64,000 nt of DNA from Streptomyces vietnamensis (lineage in GTDB: Bacteria > Actinomycetota > Actinomycetes > Streptomycetales > Streptomycetaceae), in contig NZ_CP010407.1 of assembly GCF_000830005.1 (NCBI RefSeq), positions 5,274,001-5,338,000 of the forward strand, in the 5' to 3' direction. Within the stretch, counting starts at the first letter, position 1; each line of letters begins with the position of its first letter. The notes under the pieces were generated by a model. That model ran no database searches and was not told where the DNA came from. It saw nothing but the letters and a program-made list of their open reading frames with translations. The position numbers were made by a program, and so were the translations under genes. This document shows positions 51,692 to 59,588 of the stretch, piece after piece.

Positions 51692-52968
51692 CATGCCGTG
51701 ACCGGCGCCTTCCTCCCGGTACGCGGCAGGCCCACCGCGGCGCCCGCCCGCAGCCGCTGCCGGACCCCCTTCACCAGGCGCCCCGCCGTGTACTCGGCGC
51801 CGAGGACGAACCGCATCGACGGCCCGTACGAAGGGGCCGTGAGCAGACCCGCGAGGAACAGGCCCGGCCAGGAGGACTCGAAGAGGCCGCCGACCTCCGG
51901 GGCGCCGCCGGCACCGACCCGGCGCAGCGCCCCGCGCAGCACGGGGGAGAGGACCCCGGCCCGGTCCAGACCCGGGGTGAAGCCGGTGGCCGCGATGACG
52001 TGGTCGGTCTCCAGGACCGTCGTCCCGTCGGGCCCGGCCACATCCAGCCGGAGCCGCTCGTCCCCGGTCACCCTCGCCGTGGTGATCCGCGCCCCGAGCC
52101 GTACGTCGCCGACCGCCGTGAACCGCTCGCGGAGCCACCAGGCGCCGGCCGGGCCGAGCGCCGAGTCGAAGATCCGCTCGCGGGTGGCGGCCGGTAACCG
52201 TCGGAAGATCCCGGGGGTGTCCGCGTACAGCTTGTTCCGCCAGCCGCAGCCGAGGCCCGTGTGCGGGGCGCGCACCGAGGGCCAGAGCCCGCGGTCGAGG
52301 GCCGGCGGCAGGGTGTTCCACCGGAGCCGGCCGGCCCGGGCGACGATCCGTACGGTTCCGGCGCCCCGCTCGGTGAGGAGCGCGGCGGTCTCCAGGGCCG
52401 CCTGGCCGGCCCCGACGACGGTGACGTCCCGGCCGGCGAAGCCGTCGAGCTCGCCGTGGTGGCTGGAGTGGGTGACGTACCGCCGGGGCAGGCCGCGCAG
52501 GGGCCCGGGGATCTCCAGGAAGGGCAGGACGCCGACGGCGAGGGCCACCGTCCGGGCGCGCAGGGTCTCGCCGTCCTCCGTGCGCAGCTCGAAGCCCCCG
52601 GGGGCGGGCGCGACCGAGCCGATGAGCCGCCCGTCGAGCGCGGGCACGGTCTGCCGGGCGAACCAGTCGCCGTACGCGGCGAAGAAGTCCACCGGGAGCG
52701 GCGCCCCGTGCTCGGTGCGGACGCCCCTGGTCGCGGCGTAGGCGTCGAGGCCGTACGCCCCCGCCGGGTCGGAGAGGTGGGAGGCCCAGGGCTCCGACTT
52801 CAGGAACATGCCGGAGGGCATGGCGTGCCAGGACTCCATCGAACGGCCGAAGACGCGGAGGCCGAGACCGCGGGCCGCGGCGTGGGCGGCCACGGACAGG
52901 CCGTAGGGTCCGGCGCCGACGACCACCAGGTCGTACATCGACTTCGACATCGTGCCTTCCGCGTTCAT
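51691..52968 (-). CDS. FAD/NAD(P)-binding oxidoreductase (flavin monooxygenase-like)
   Basis: The 425-residue protein has an FAD-binding Rossmann motif (DLVVVGAGPYGLSVAAHAAARG, about 13-34), an inner NAD(P)-binding motif (DVTVVGAGQAALETAALL, near 165) and an ATG-type HVIAATGFTPGLDRAG near 315. The architecture is that of group B flavin monooxygenases or lysine/ornithine N-monooxygenase relatives. WHAMPSGMFLKSEPWASHLSDP near residue 45 is a distinctive conserved block in this uncharacterised Streptomyces group. ATG 52968 overlaps the stop of the ATP-grasp gene (ATGA); an ATG at 52950 with GGAAGG is an alternative. It probably acts on the product of the ATP-grasp enzyme. Confidence 0.85.
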   Translation of the reverse strand: MNAEGTMSKSMYDLVVVGAGPYGLSVAAHAAARGLGLRVFGRSMESWHAMPSGMFLKSEPWASHLSDPAGAYGLDAYAATRGVRTEHGAPLPVDFFAAYGDWFARQTVPALDGRLIGSVAPAPGGFELRTEDGETLRARTVALAVGVLPFLEIPGPLRGLPRRYVTHSSHHGELDGFAGRDVTVVGAGQAALETAALLTERGAGTVRIVARAGRLRWNTLPPALDRGLWPSVRAPHTGLGCGWRNKLYADTPGIFRRLPAATRERIFDSALGPAGAWWLRERFTAVGDVRLGARITTARVTGDERLRLDVAGPDGTTVLETDHVIAATGFTPGLDRAGVLSPVLRGALRRVGAGGAPEVGGLFESSWPGLFLAGLLTAPSYGPSMRFVLGAEYTAGRLVKGVRQRLRAGAAVGLPRTGRKAPVTA

Positions 52969-54275
52969 CGGGGGGTGAGCTGGTCGGTGGAGGTACGGGC
53001 CGGGGGCGCCGCGGGGGCGGCGGCCGGGTCCGTCCGGCGGGCCGGGAGCGCCCGGTGCAGCGCGGTCAGCGCCTTGCGCAGCAGGTGCGCGAGCCAGGCG
53101 CAGCCCATGGCGAGCGCGGGCAGCGGGTCGTCGGCGGCGGACCAGGCGCACTCGGTCCGCCCCCGCGTGCCGCCGGGCTCGGGCGCGTACCGGCGGCGCG
53201 GGGAGGCGAGCAGGGAGAGCGCCGCGTAGTTCTCGACCAGGAACCGGCGGCCGTACGCGGGGGAGTGCGGCGGTACGGGGCGGCCGGTGAGGTCCAGGTG
53301 CAGCGCCCGGACCACGTCCAGGCCGTCCGGGTCGGTGAAGAGCCGGAACTGCGCGCCGGGCCGGGGGTTGAAGTCCAGCAGGTGGTACGCGCCGGTCGCC
53401 CTGTTCAGCCGGAAGTCCAGGTCGCACACGCCCCGGTAGTCCAGCGCGTCGAGGAGCTCGCGGGCCGTCCGGTCGACGACCGGGTTCGCCGTCCAGCGGC
53501 CGGAGGCGGTGAGCCCGGCGCCGTCCGGCCAGGACCGCTCCTTGCGCCCGGTCCCCCCGGTCGAGCAGCGGCCCGCGGAGTCCACGTACCCGTGGAAGAA
53601 CCAGTCGAGGTCGTGGCCTGCCGGGAGCAGTTCCTGGAGCAGCAGCCGGCTGCCGGCCTCCGGGGTGCGGGCGTACAGCTCCCGCACCTCGGCCAGGGAG
53701 CGCACGATCGTGGTGCTCCGCAGCCCGCCGCCGGCCGGGAGCAGCCAGGGCCTGCTCCACTTGGCGACCACCGGGAGGCCGAGCGACCACGCCATGGCGG
53801 CGGCCTCGTCGGCGCCCCCGGGGAGTTCGGTACGGGGATGGGGCAGGCCCAGGCCCGCGCAGGTCTCGGCGAGCTCCGCCTTGTCCGCGACCCGGAGGAG
53901 CTGCTCCTCGGTCTGTTCGGGCAGCAGGAAGCGCGGGGTGAGTGCGGTGCGGCGGCGGGCCAGGGCGAGGGCGCTGACGTCGTCCAGCGGCACGGCGAGC
54001 ACGGGATGTGACGGGTCGTCGGTGACCTCGTCCGCGATGCGGGCCAGGAGGGCGGAGAGCTCGGCGGAGGAGTCCGTCCCGGGGCGCACCCGGACCGAGC
54101 GGAGGAAGCGGGAACGGGCGACCGGACTGGTGCTCGATTCGATGACGGCGTGGACCGGGATTCCGGCCCGTCCCAGCGAACGCGTGGCACCGAGCGTGCC
54201 GTGATGGAAGGGGTTCCGGTCGAGCCGTACGAGGACGGTGGGGACGCTGGTGTCGAAACGCTGACGGCGCAGCAC
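52965..54275 (-). CDS. ATP-grasp enzyme (carboxylate-amine ligase-like)
   Basis: The 436-residue protein has ATP-grasp features: a pre-grasp domain (TVLVRLDRNPFHHGTLGATRSLGRAGIPVHAV), LGLPVVAKWSRPWLL (ATP-binding Lys, near 178), LLLQELLPAGHDLDWFFHGYVD, and the Mg-binding GVCDLDFRLNRATGAYHLLDFNPRPGAQFRLF near 310. Such enzymes form amide or ester bonds by acyl phosphate. GTG 54275 is chosen for AAGGG 8 nt upstream; the longer TTG start at 54302 is less likely. It forms an operon with the flavin oxidoreductase and is divergent from the GH26-like gene. Substrate unknown. Confidence 0.87.
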   Translation of the reverse strand: MLRRQRFDTSVPTVLVRLDRNPFHHGTLGATRSLGRAGIPVHAVIESSTSPVARSRFLRSVRVRPGTDSSAELSALLARIADEVTDDPSHPVLAVPLDDVSALALARRRTALTPRFLLPEQTEEQLLRVADKAELAETCAGLGLPHPRTELPGGADEAAAMAWSLGLPVVAKWSRPWLLPAGGGLRSTTIVRSLAEVRELYARTPEAGSRLLLQELLPAGHDLDWFFHGYVDSAGRCSTGGTGRKERSWPDGAGLTASGRWTANPVVDRTARELLDALDYRGVCDLDFRLNRATGAYHLLDFNPRPGAQFRLFTDPDGLDVVRALHLDLTGRPVPPHSPAYGRRFLVENYAALSLLASPRRRYAPEPGGTRGRTECAWSAADDPLPALAMGCAWLAHLLRKALTALHRALPARRTDPAAAPAAPPARTSTDQLTPR

Positions 54276-54431
54276 GGCAGGCCCTTCATCTCGGTGCCCC
54301 AACTGGGCGATGAAATCCTCTAATGGACTACGGATCAGAGGGAAGCCGAGCTCACGATCGGCTTATTAGGAATACTTTCGGAACATCGGATTGACAGATC
54401 ATCAATTGGCGTACACCGCGAAGGAGTGGCC

Positions 54432-55814
54432 ATGGGAGCTGCATACCGGAGAACCTCGAGAAAGTGGCTGGGGGTGTTCACCGCCGGTCTCCTCGTCACG
54501 GGCTCAGCCGTGCTCTCGTCCCCCGCGCACGCCGCCGCGTCCGTGAGGACGGCCGACCCCGATCCGGCCCTCGCCACCGCCATGGGAGCCTTCCTCGACT
54601 CGGGCCGACGCGGGGTCGCCCGCATCGGGCAGCTCGAACGGTGGCTCGGCGGCCACGAACTCCGCGTCGGTCACACCTACCTCCCGGGCGACCTCTGGTC
54701 GAACATCGAGGGGACCCCCGGCTTCCTCGAGGCCTGGGCCGACTGGCGCAACGAGCGGATCCACCGGATGCTCGTCCTCAACGTGCCCATGCTGGAGCGC
54801 AACGAGGCCCGCGTCTCCGACCGCGAGGTCCGCCGCCAGCTCCAGCTCGGCGCCGCCGGGTACTACGACCACCACTTCACGACCCTCGCCGAACGCCTCG
54901 TCGAGGAGGGGGCCAGGGACACCGTCATCGTCCTCGGCTGGGAGATGAACGGCACCACCTACACCCACCGGTGCGCCCCCGATCCCACCGCGTGGAAGAA
55001 GTACTGGAACCGGATCGTCACCGCGATGCGTTCCGTGCCGGGCCAGAAGTTCCGTTTCGACTTCAACCCGAGCCGTGGCCTCGACGCGATTCCGTGGACC
55101 CAGTGCTACCCGGGCGACGACGTCGTCGACATCATCGGCATGGATTCGTACGACCAGCCGGCGGGGAGCAGTTTCGACCGGCACGTCAGCGAACCGTACG
55201 GGCTCCAGAAGCAGGTCGATTTCGCCGCCGAGCACGGAAAGCAGATCTCCTATCCCGAATGGGGGCTCTTCCGGAACGGCGACAACCCGGAATACATGCG
55301 GCGCATGCTGGACTGGATGAGGCAGCACAAGCCGCTGTACCACACGATCACCGACTACTGTCCGCACGGCGTCTGGCAGTGCGACGACAATCCGCAGTCG
55401 TCGCTGGTCTTCCGGCAGATGCTGTACGGCACGGAACCGGAGCTCCCGACGGTTCCTGAGCCGAAGCCTGAGCCGAAGCCGGAACCCAAGCCCGAGCCGA
55501 AGCCTGAGCCGAAGCCGGAACCCAAGCCCGAGCCGAAGCCCGAGCCGAAGCCCGAGCCGAAGCCCGAGCCGAAGCCCGAGCCGAAGCCGGAACCCAAGCC
55601 CGAGCCGAAGCCCGAGCCGAAGCCGGAACCCAAGCCCGAGCCCAAGCCGGAACCGAAGCCCGAGCCCGACTGCTGGACCGTGGACCTCGGTTCGTGGGTG
55701 GAGCACTGGCTCGGCGGGTCCGTCTGCGTCCCGAAGGACGAGTGGAAGGACGAGCCCGACCTCGACTGGAAGGACGACTGGCAGGACGACTTGCAGGAGG
55801 CCTGGCCCTTCTGA
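54432..55814 (+). CDS. Secreted GH26-like glycoside hydrolase with EPKP-repeat tail
   Basis: The 460-residue precursor has a signal peptide ([24 protein letters not shown]) and a GH26-like (beta-mannanase-type) catalytic domain, residues about 45-335. The acid/base Glu lies in [13 protein letters not shown] and the nucleophile probably in [22 protein letters not shown] is also typical. A 71-residue Pro-Glu-Pro-Lys repeat (342-412) then leads to a short C-terminal module with two cysteines ([20 protein letters not shown]) and Trp/Asp-rich [18 protein letters not shown]. It should cut a surface polysaccharide outside the cell. ATG 54432 follows AAGGAG by 5 nt. Confidence 0.87.
   Translation: MGAAYRRTSRKWLGVFTAGLLVTGSAVLSSPAHAAASVRTADPDPALATAMGAFLDSGRRGVARIGQLERWLGGHELRVGHTYLPGDLWSNIEGTPGFLEAWADWRNERIHRMLVLNVPMLERNEARVSDREVRRQLQLGAAGYYDHHFTTLAERLVEEGARDTVIVLGWEMNGTTYTHRCAPDPTAWKKYWNRIVTAMRSVPGQKFRFDFNPSRGLDAIPWTQCYPGDDVVDIIGMDSYDQPAGSSFDRHVSEPYGLQKQVDFAAEHGKQISYPEWGLFRNGDNPEYMRRMLDWMRQHKPLYHTITDYCPHGVWQCDDNPQSSLVFRQMLYGTEPELPTVPEPKPEPKPEPKPEPKPEPKPEPKPEPKPEPKPEPKPEPKPEPKPEPKPEPKPEPKPEPKPEPKPEPKPEPDCWTVDLGSWVEHWLGGSVCVPKDEWKDEPDLDWKDDWQDDLQEAWPF
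55455..55667 (+). repeat. 12-bp tandem repeat coding for (PEPK)n
   Basis: About 17 copies of a 12-bp unit (CCGAAGCCCGAG or CCCAAGCCGGAA types) in mixed order encode 71 residues of Pro-Glu-Pro-Lys. The two synonymous unit types alternate, showing unit-wise expansion. Confidence 0.92.
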
Positions 55815-55825
55815 CGCTCCTCACG

Positions 55826-55860
55826 GGCGGCGGTGGCGGAGCTCATCCGCCACCGCCGCC
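55826..55860. terminator. Bidirectional terminator that also encodes the Gly-rich end of the acyltransferase
   Basis: GGCGGCGGTGGCGGA (55826-55840), loop GCTCA, TCCGCCACCGCCGCC (55846-55860): perfect 15-bp stem. The leftward gene stops at 55843, so its last six residues lie in the stem-loop. Confidence 0.88.
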
Positions 55861-56970
55861 GCCACGCCCGAGCGCCCGCCCGACCCAGGCCCGTTCCCGT
55901 GCCTGCCTGGCGGCCCAGCGCCGGGCGTCGGCCGCGCCCGCGCGCAGCCAGAGGAGCGGGGCCGTACCCCGTCCGGCGAGGAGGAGACGCCGGTTGCGGA
56001 CCGGTTCGGGCCGCCAGTGCTGCTTGTACGACTCGCTGCCCCGCAGCATGCTCAGCGTGGCCCGCCCGCCCGCGCTGGTCTCGCGCGCCCCGTGCCGGAG
56101 CAGCATCGTCGCCACGTCGACCTTGCGGGCGCGCAGCGCCGGGTCGGCGCCGTACAGGTAGCCGCCCGCGAGCCGCGGGGACATCAGGGTCAGGTCGGCG
56201 GCGACGACGTCCCCGGCGAGCCGGAACTCGGTGACCATCGCGTCGCCGCGCTCGACCATGGGCCGCACGGCCCGGGTGAGGTGCTGGGCGAACCGCTCGC
56301 TGGTGTGCTCGGCGGTCACGCCCCGGCCCTGCCACTGGAGCTGATGGAGCCTGAGGAGCCGGTCGAGGGCGGCGGGGACCTCCTCGCCGGTCACCACGCG
56401 CGCGTCGATGCCGAGCGCGTCGAGCTTCCGCAGCTTGGCGCGGACCCGCTGGGCCTTCCCGGACGGGATCCGTTCGAGGAGCCCCTCCATGGGGACGGCG
56501 GGCAGCTCCAGGCAGAGCGAGTCGGGCAGCCGGCGGCGCGGCCCGCGCCAGTGGGCGAAGACGTGTTCGCTGGCCGCCCCGGGCCGGACCTCCCGCAGGT
56601 CGAGGACCGCACCCCGGGCGGCCCGGGCGAGGGCCCCGGCGAGCGCGGGCGCCGCCTCGGGGCAGGAGTCGTCGAGGAGGACGTCCGTGAAGTCGGTGAT
56701 GGCGCCGCCGAGCGGGGTGAGGACGGGCAGCGGTCCGCGGGCCCGCATCAGGGGCGCGGCGGCGACGAGTTCGCCGCCCTCGCGTCGTACGAGCACCACC
56801 CGCAGCGCACCGGGCCTGCCGTACGAGAGCCACCAGGAGTGCAGCCAGGAGTGGGACTGGAAGGGGGTGGCGGAGGAACAGCGCCCGTACAGCGCCGTCC
56901 ACTCGGCCGAAAGCCGCCCGAACTCCTCCTCGTCACGGCAGACCTCGGCGCGCAGGGTTCTCGGGCTCAC
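55843..56970 (-). CDS. CelD/BcsL-type GNAT acyltransferase
   Basis: The 375-residue protein belongs to the CelD/BcsL (FemAB-like GNAT) family: [15 protein letters not shown] near residue 42, a central [25 protein letters not shown], then a second GNAT half with [49 protein letters not shown] and [26 protein letters not shown]. Members acylate cell-wall sugars or exopolysaccharide precursors. GTG 56970 overlaps the stop of the Wzz-like gene by 4 bp. It is the last gene of the polysaccharide operon; its Gly-rich tail is encoded by the terminator. Confidence 0.85.
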   Translation of the reverse strand: MSPRTLRAEVCRDEEEFGRLSAEWTALYGRCSSATPFQSHSWLHSWWLSYGRPGALRVVLVRREGGELVAAAPLMRARGPLPVLTPLGGAITDFTDVLLDDSCPEAAPALAGALARAARGAVLDLREVRPGAASEHVFAHWRGPRRRLPDSLCLELPAVPMEGLLERIPSGKAQRVRAKLRKLDALGIDARVVTGEEVPAALDRLLRLHQLQWQGRGVTAEHTSERFAQHLTRAVRPMVERGDAMVTEFRLAGDVVAADLTLMSPRLAGGYLYGADPALRARKVDVATMLLRHGARETSAGGRATLSMLRGSESYKQHWRPEPVRNRRLLLAGRGTAPLLWLRAGAADARRWAARQARERAWVGRALGRGGGGGG

Positions 56971-57644
56971 ACCGCCTCCGCCTTGTGCGTGGCGACCGCC
57001 GGGGCGGGCACCGCGGCGGTCGCGGCCGGGGCGGTCGCCTGCCGGGAGTGCCGGGCGCCGTCGCGCGTGGCGGCGCGCTTCGGGCGGATCAGCAGGACCA
57101 GGCCGCCGAGGAGGCCGCCCGCGCAGCCGCCGACGAGCGCGGAGAGCGGCGCGGAGGGGGAGACGGGGGTGAGGGGCTTGGTGGCGCGGGAGAACTGGAC
57201 GACCTTCACCCCGGTGTTGCCGGCGACGTGCGCGCTGTCGAGGACGAGCGCGCGGGCCACCCCGTCGGCCATGGAGACCGCCTGGGCGGGCTTCGCCGAC
57301 CGTGCGGTGATCGAGATCATCGGCGCGTCCGGGGAGGTCGCGGCCTGCACGTTCTTCCGCAGGGTGTCGGCGGTGACCCCGGCCCACACCTGGGCGTCGC
57401 CGGTCACCGCGATGTCGGTGGCGACCCGCCCGTACGCCTGGGCGAAGCCGAGCGCCGCCGAGGCGTCGGACTTCTCGGCCGGTACGACGATGACGTAACT
57501 GGTCGCCGCGTACTCCGGGGTCTTCAGGGCTCCGTAGCCGCCGCCGAGCACCGCCCCGGCGAGGACGGCGGCGGGCAGCACCGCCCAGCGGCCCGGGGAA
57601 CGCAGGCCGGCGGGGAGGAGGGCGCGGGGTGGGGTGGTGTTCAT
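56967..57644 (-). CDS. Wzz/CapA-like polysaccharide chain-length regulator
   Basis: The 225-residue protein has two membrane helices (WAVLPAAVLAGAVLGGGYGAL, about 20-40; LSALVGGCAGGLLGGLVLLI, about 168-187) that bracket an extracytoplasmic domain of about 125 residues, the layout of Wzz and Gram-positive capsular modulators. The cytoplasmic tail is Ala/Pro-rich, without a tyrosine-kinase domain. It likely controls polymer length or couples polymerase to export. ATG 57644; it overlaps the acyltransferase start by 4 bp and follows the glycosyltransferase stop by 13 bp. Confidence 0.8.
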   Translation of the reverse strand: MNTTPPRALLPAGLRSPGRWAVLPAAVLAGAVLGGGYGALKTPEYAATSYVIVVPAEKSDASAALGFAQAYGRVATDIAVTGDAQVWAGVTADTLRKNVQAATSPDAPMISITARSAKPAQAVSMADGVARALVLDSAHVAGNTGVKVVQFSRATKPLTPVSPSAPLSALVGGCAGGLLGGLVLLIRPKRAATRDGARHSRQATAPAATAAVPAPAVATHKAEAV

Positions 57645-57657
57645 GGGACGGGTTCTC

Positions 57658-58791
57658 TCACTTCGCGGAGGAGGGGGTGCCGTGGACGGCCTGGTCGTAG
57701 AGGGACATCAACTGCCGTGCGCTGTGCGCGATGTCGTAGCGGCGGGCGGCCTCCGGCAGCGGGAGCCGGGCGAGCCGGGCGCCCTGGATGCCGCGCAGCG
57801 CGGAGATCAGCTCGGGTACGGACTCGCCGATCCGGCGTGCGCCCGGTGCCGCGTCCGGGGGCAGGTCGTCGATCGCCGGGCAGGCCACGTACAGCACGGG
57901 GAGGCCCGCGGCGAGCGCCTCGACGATCGCGAGCCCGAAGGCCTCGTCGGGGGAGGTGGACACGAAGACGTCCATGGCGGAGAGGAGTTCGGGCAGCGTG
58001 GGCCCCAGCGGGGCGACGGCCGGCGGGTCCTCGCAGGCCCCGAAGAGCAGGATCCGGTCGGCGGCCCCGCACTCCCGGGCGATCCGGAGGAGTTCCGCGC
58101 GGTGCTCGCCCTCGCCGACGAGGAGCAGCCGGGCCTCCGGCACCGAGGCCACCGCCCGGACGAGCCGGTCGAACCGCTTCCCGGGGGCGAGCCGGCCGAC
58201 GCCGCCGACGACGTACGCGTCCTCGGGGATGCCGAGGACGCCCCGGGTGAGGCGCCGGGCGCGCGCGTCGAAGGCGAACCGGCCGGTCTCGATGCCGTTC
58301 GGCACGATCCGGATGCGGTCCGGGGGCACTCCCCAGTCCGTGAGCCGGCGGGCGACGCTGGGCGAGACGGCGACCGTGGAGGTGCCGAGCCGCTCGGACG
58401 CCAGATAGAGCGCGCGGGTGCCCGCCGAGAGCGGCCGGCCCTCGATCTGCGTCTCGCCGAGGGAGTGCTCGGTGGCGATGACCCGGCGCACCCCGGCGAG
58501 CCGGGCCGCCGTCCTGCCGTACACGCACGCCCGGTAGAGGTGCGTGTGGACGAGGTCGTAGCGGCCCTGCCGGACGATCCGGGCGAGCCGGGGCAGCGCC
58601 CCCAGGTCGCGGTTCCCGGTCATGCCGAGGTGGGTGACGGGCGTGCCGTCGGCCTCGATGCCCAGGGCCACCGCGCCCGGGTTGGCGAGCGTGACCACCT
58701 CGCTGCGCGTCGGCAGGTGGCGGAGCAGGAGCCGCAGCTGCTGCTCGGCGCCGCCGATGCCGAGGCCGGTGATGACGTGCAGGACCTTCAC
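57658..58791 (-). CDS. Glycosyltransferase family 4 (GT-B)
   Basis: The 377-residue enzyme has a GT4 layout: N-terminal KVLHVITGLGIGGAEQQLRLLLRHL (GGAE loop), DLVHTHLYRACVYGR near 85, then the C-terminal nucleotide-binding half with VGGVGRLAPGKRFDRLVRAV near 190, LLLVGEGEHRAEL, and the DVFVSTSPDEAFGLAIVEALAAGLPV motif near 285 (E-x7-E). It adds a sugar to the lipid-linked repeat unit at the inner membrane face. GTG 58791 overlaps the deacetylase stop by 4 bp (GTGA). Confidence 0.92.
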   Translation of the reverse strand: MKVLHVITGLGIGGAEQQLRLLLRHLPTRSEVVTLANPGAVALGIEADGTPVTHLGMTGNRDLGALPRLARIVRQGRYDLVHTHLYRACVYGRTAARLAGVRRVIATEHSLGETQIEGRPLSAGTRALYLASERLGTSTVAVSPSVARRLTDWGVPPDRIRIVPNGIETGRFAFDARARRLTRGVLGIPEDAYVVGGVGRLAPGKRFDRLVRAVASVPEARLLLVGEGEHRAELLRIARECGAADRILLFGACEDPPAVAPLGPTLPELLSAMDVFVSTSPDEAFGLAIVEALAAGLPVLYVACPAIDDLPPDAAPGARRIGESVPELISALRGIQGARLARLPLPEAARRYDIAHSARQLMSLYDQAVHGTPSSAK

Positions 58792-59588
58792 GGCGCACCG
58801 ACCGTGGCCGGGCCGTACGGGGCGGGGGACGGGTCGCCGGGGTGGCGGCGGCGCAGCGGGTGCAGGACGCGCTTGGCGGTGAGCCGCCACGGGGTGTCGT
58901 TCTCGCCGATGTGGATGCGGGGCAGGGCGTACGTGCCGGTGTGCTCGCCCGGGTCGATCGCGCAGGCGTACCGGTAGCCGGCCTTGCGCACGGCGTGGAT
59001 CGCGCGCGGGTCGACCCGCCCGTACGGGTAGCAGAAGCCCTCCACCGGGCGGCCCGTCATCTCCTCCAGGAGCTCCCGGCTCGTCCGGGTCTCGGCGGCG
59101 AGCGCCGCGTCGTCGGCCTCGGTGAGGGGGACGTGCCGCAGGCCGTGCGAGCCGATCTCCATGCCCGCCTCGGCGATCCGCCGGATGCCGTGCTCGTCGA
59201 GCAGCGGCTTGCGCGGTCCGTCCGAGTCCCAGCCGTTCTCGCCGCCGAGACGGCCCGGCAGGACGTACACCGTCGCCGTGAAGCCGTGCCGGCGCAGCAG
59301 CGGCAGCGCCGAGTCGAGGAAGTCCGCGTACCCGTCGTCGAAGGTCAGGCCCACGAGCCCCTTGGCGCGCCCCTCGGCGGTGGCGGCGAGCAGCTCCCGC
59401 ACCGAGACCCCGCGCAGACCCCGGTCGCCGAGCCAGTGCAGCTGCCGGGCGAAGCGCACGGGGGAGACGGTCACCTTGTACGGATCGTCAGCGGCGTCCG
59501 TGATCGAGTGGTACATCGCCACCCACAGGGGCGGCTTCCACAGGGGCGGCTTCGGCAGCAGACGGCGCAGCGCGGTGGCGGCGGGCAT
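58788..59588 (-). CDS. Polysaccharide deacetylase (NodB domain, CE4)
   Basis: The 266-residue enzyme has CE4 motifs: LTFDDGYADFLDSALP (catalytic Asp and metal Asp, near 80), GSHGLRHVPL (metal histidines, near 148) and FCYPYGRVDPRAI near 188. It removes N-acetyl groups from the polymer or a precursor. There is no signal peptide, and the N-terminal WVAMYHSITD is the usual first strand. The ATG (59588) lies inside the 3' part of the flippase gene, with a 101-bp overlap that is long even for an operon. Confidence 0.9.
   Translation of the reverse strand: MPAATALRRLLPKPPLWKPPLWVAMYHSITDAADDPYKVTVSPVRFARQLHWLGDRGLRGVSVRELLAATAEGRAKGLVGLTFDDGYADFLDSALPLLRRHGFTATVYVLPGRLGGENGWDSDGPRKPLLDEHGIRRIAEAGMEIGSHGLRHVPLTEADDAALAAETRTSRELLEEMTGRPVEGFCYPYGRVDPRAIHAVRKAGYRYACAIDPGEHTGTYALPRIHIGENDTPWRLTAKRVLHPLRRRHPGDPSPAPYGPATVGAP

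Noticed and set aside
54336..54420. Sigma-R-like sequence (GGAAT near 54370) upstream of the GH26-like gene
   Set aside because: No GTT or GTC occurs at the required 18-nt spacing.
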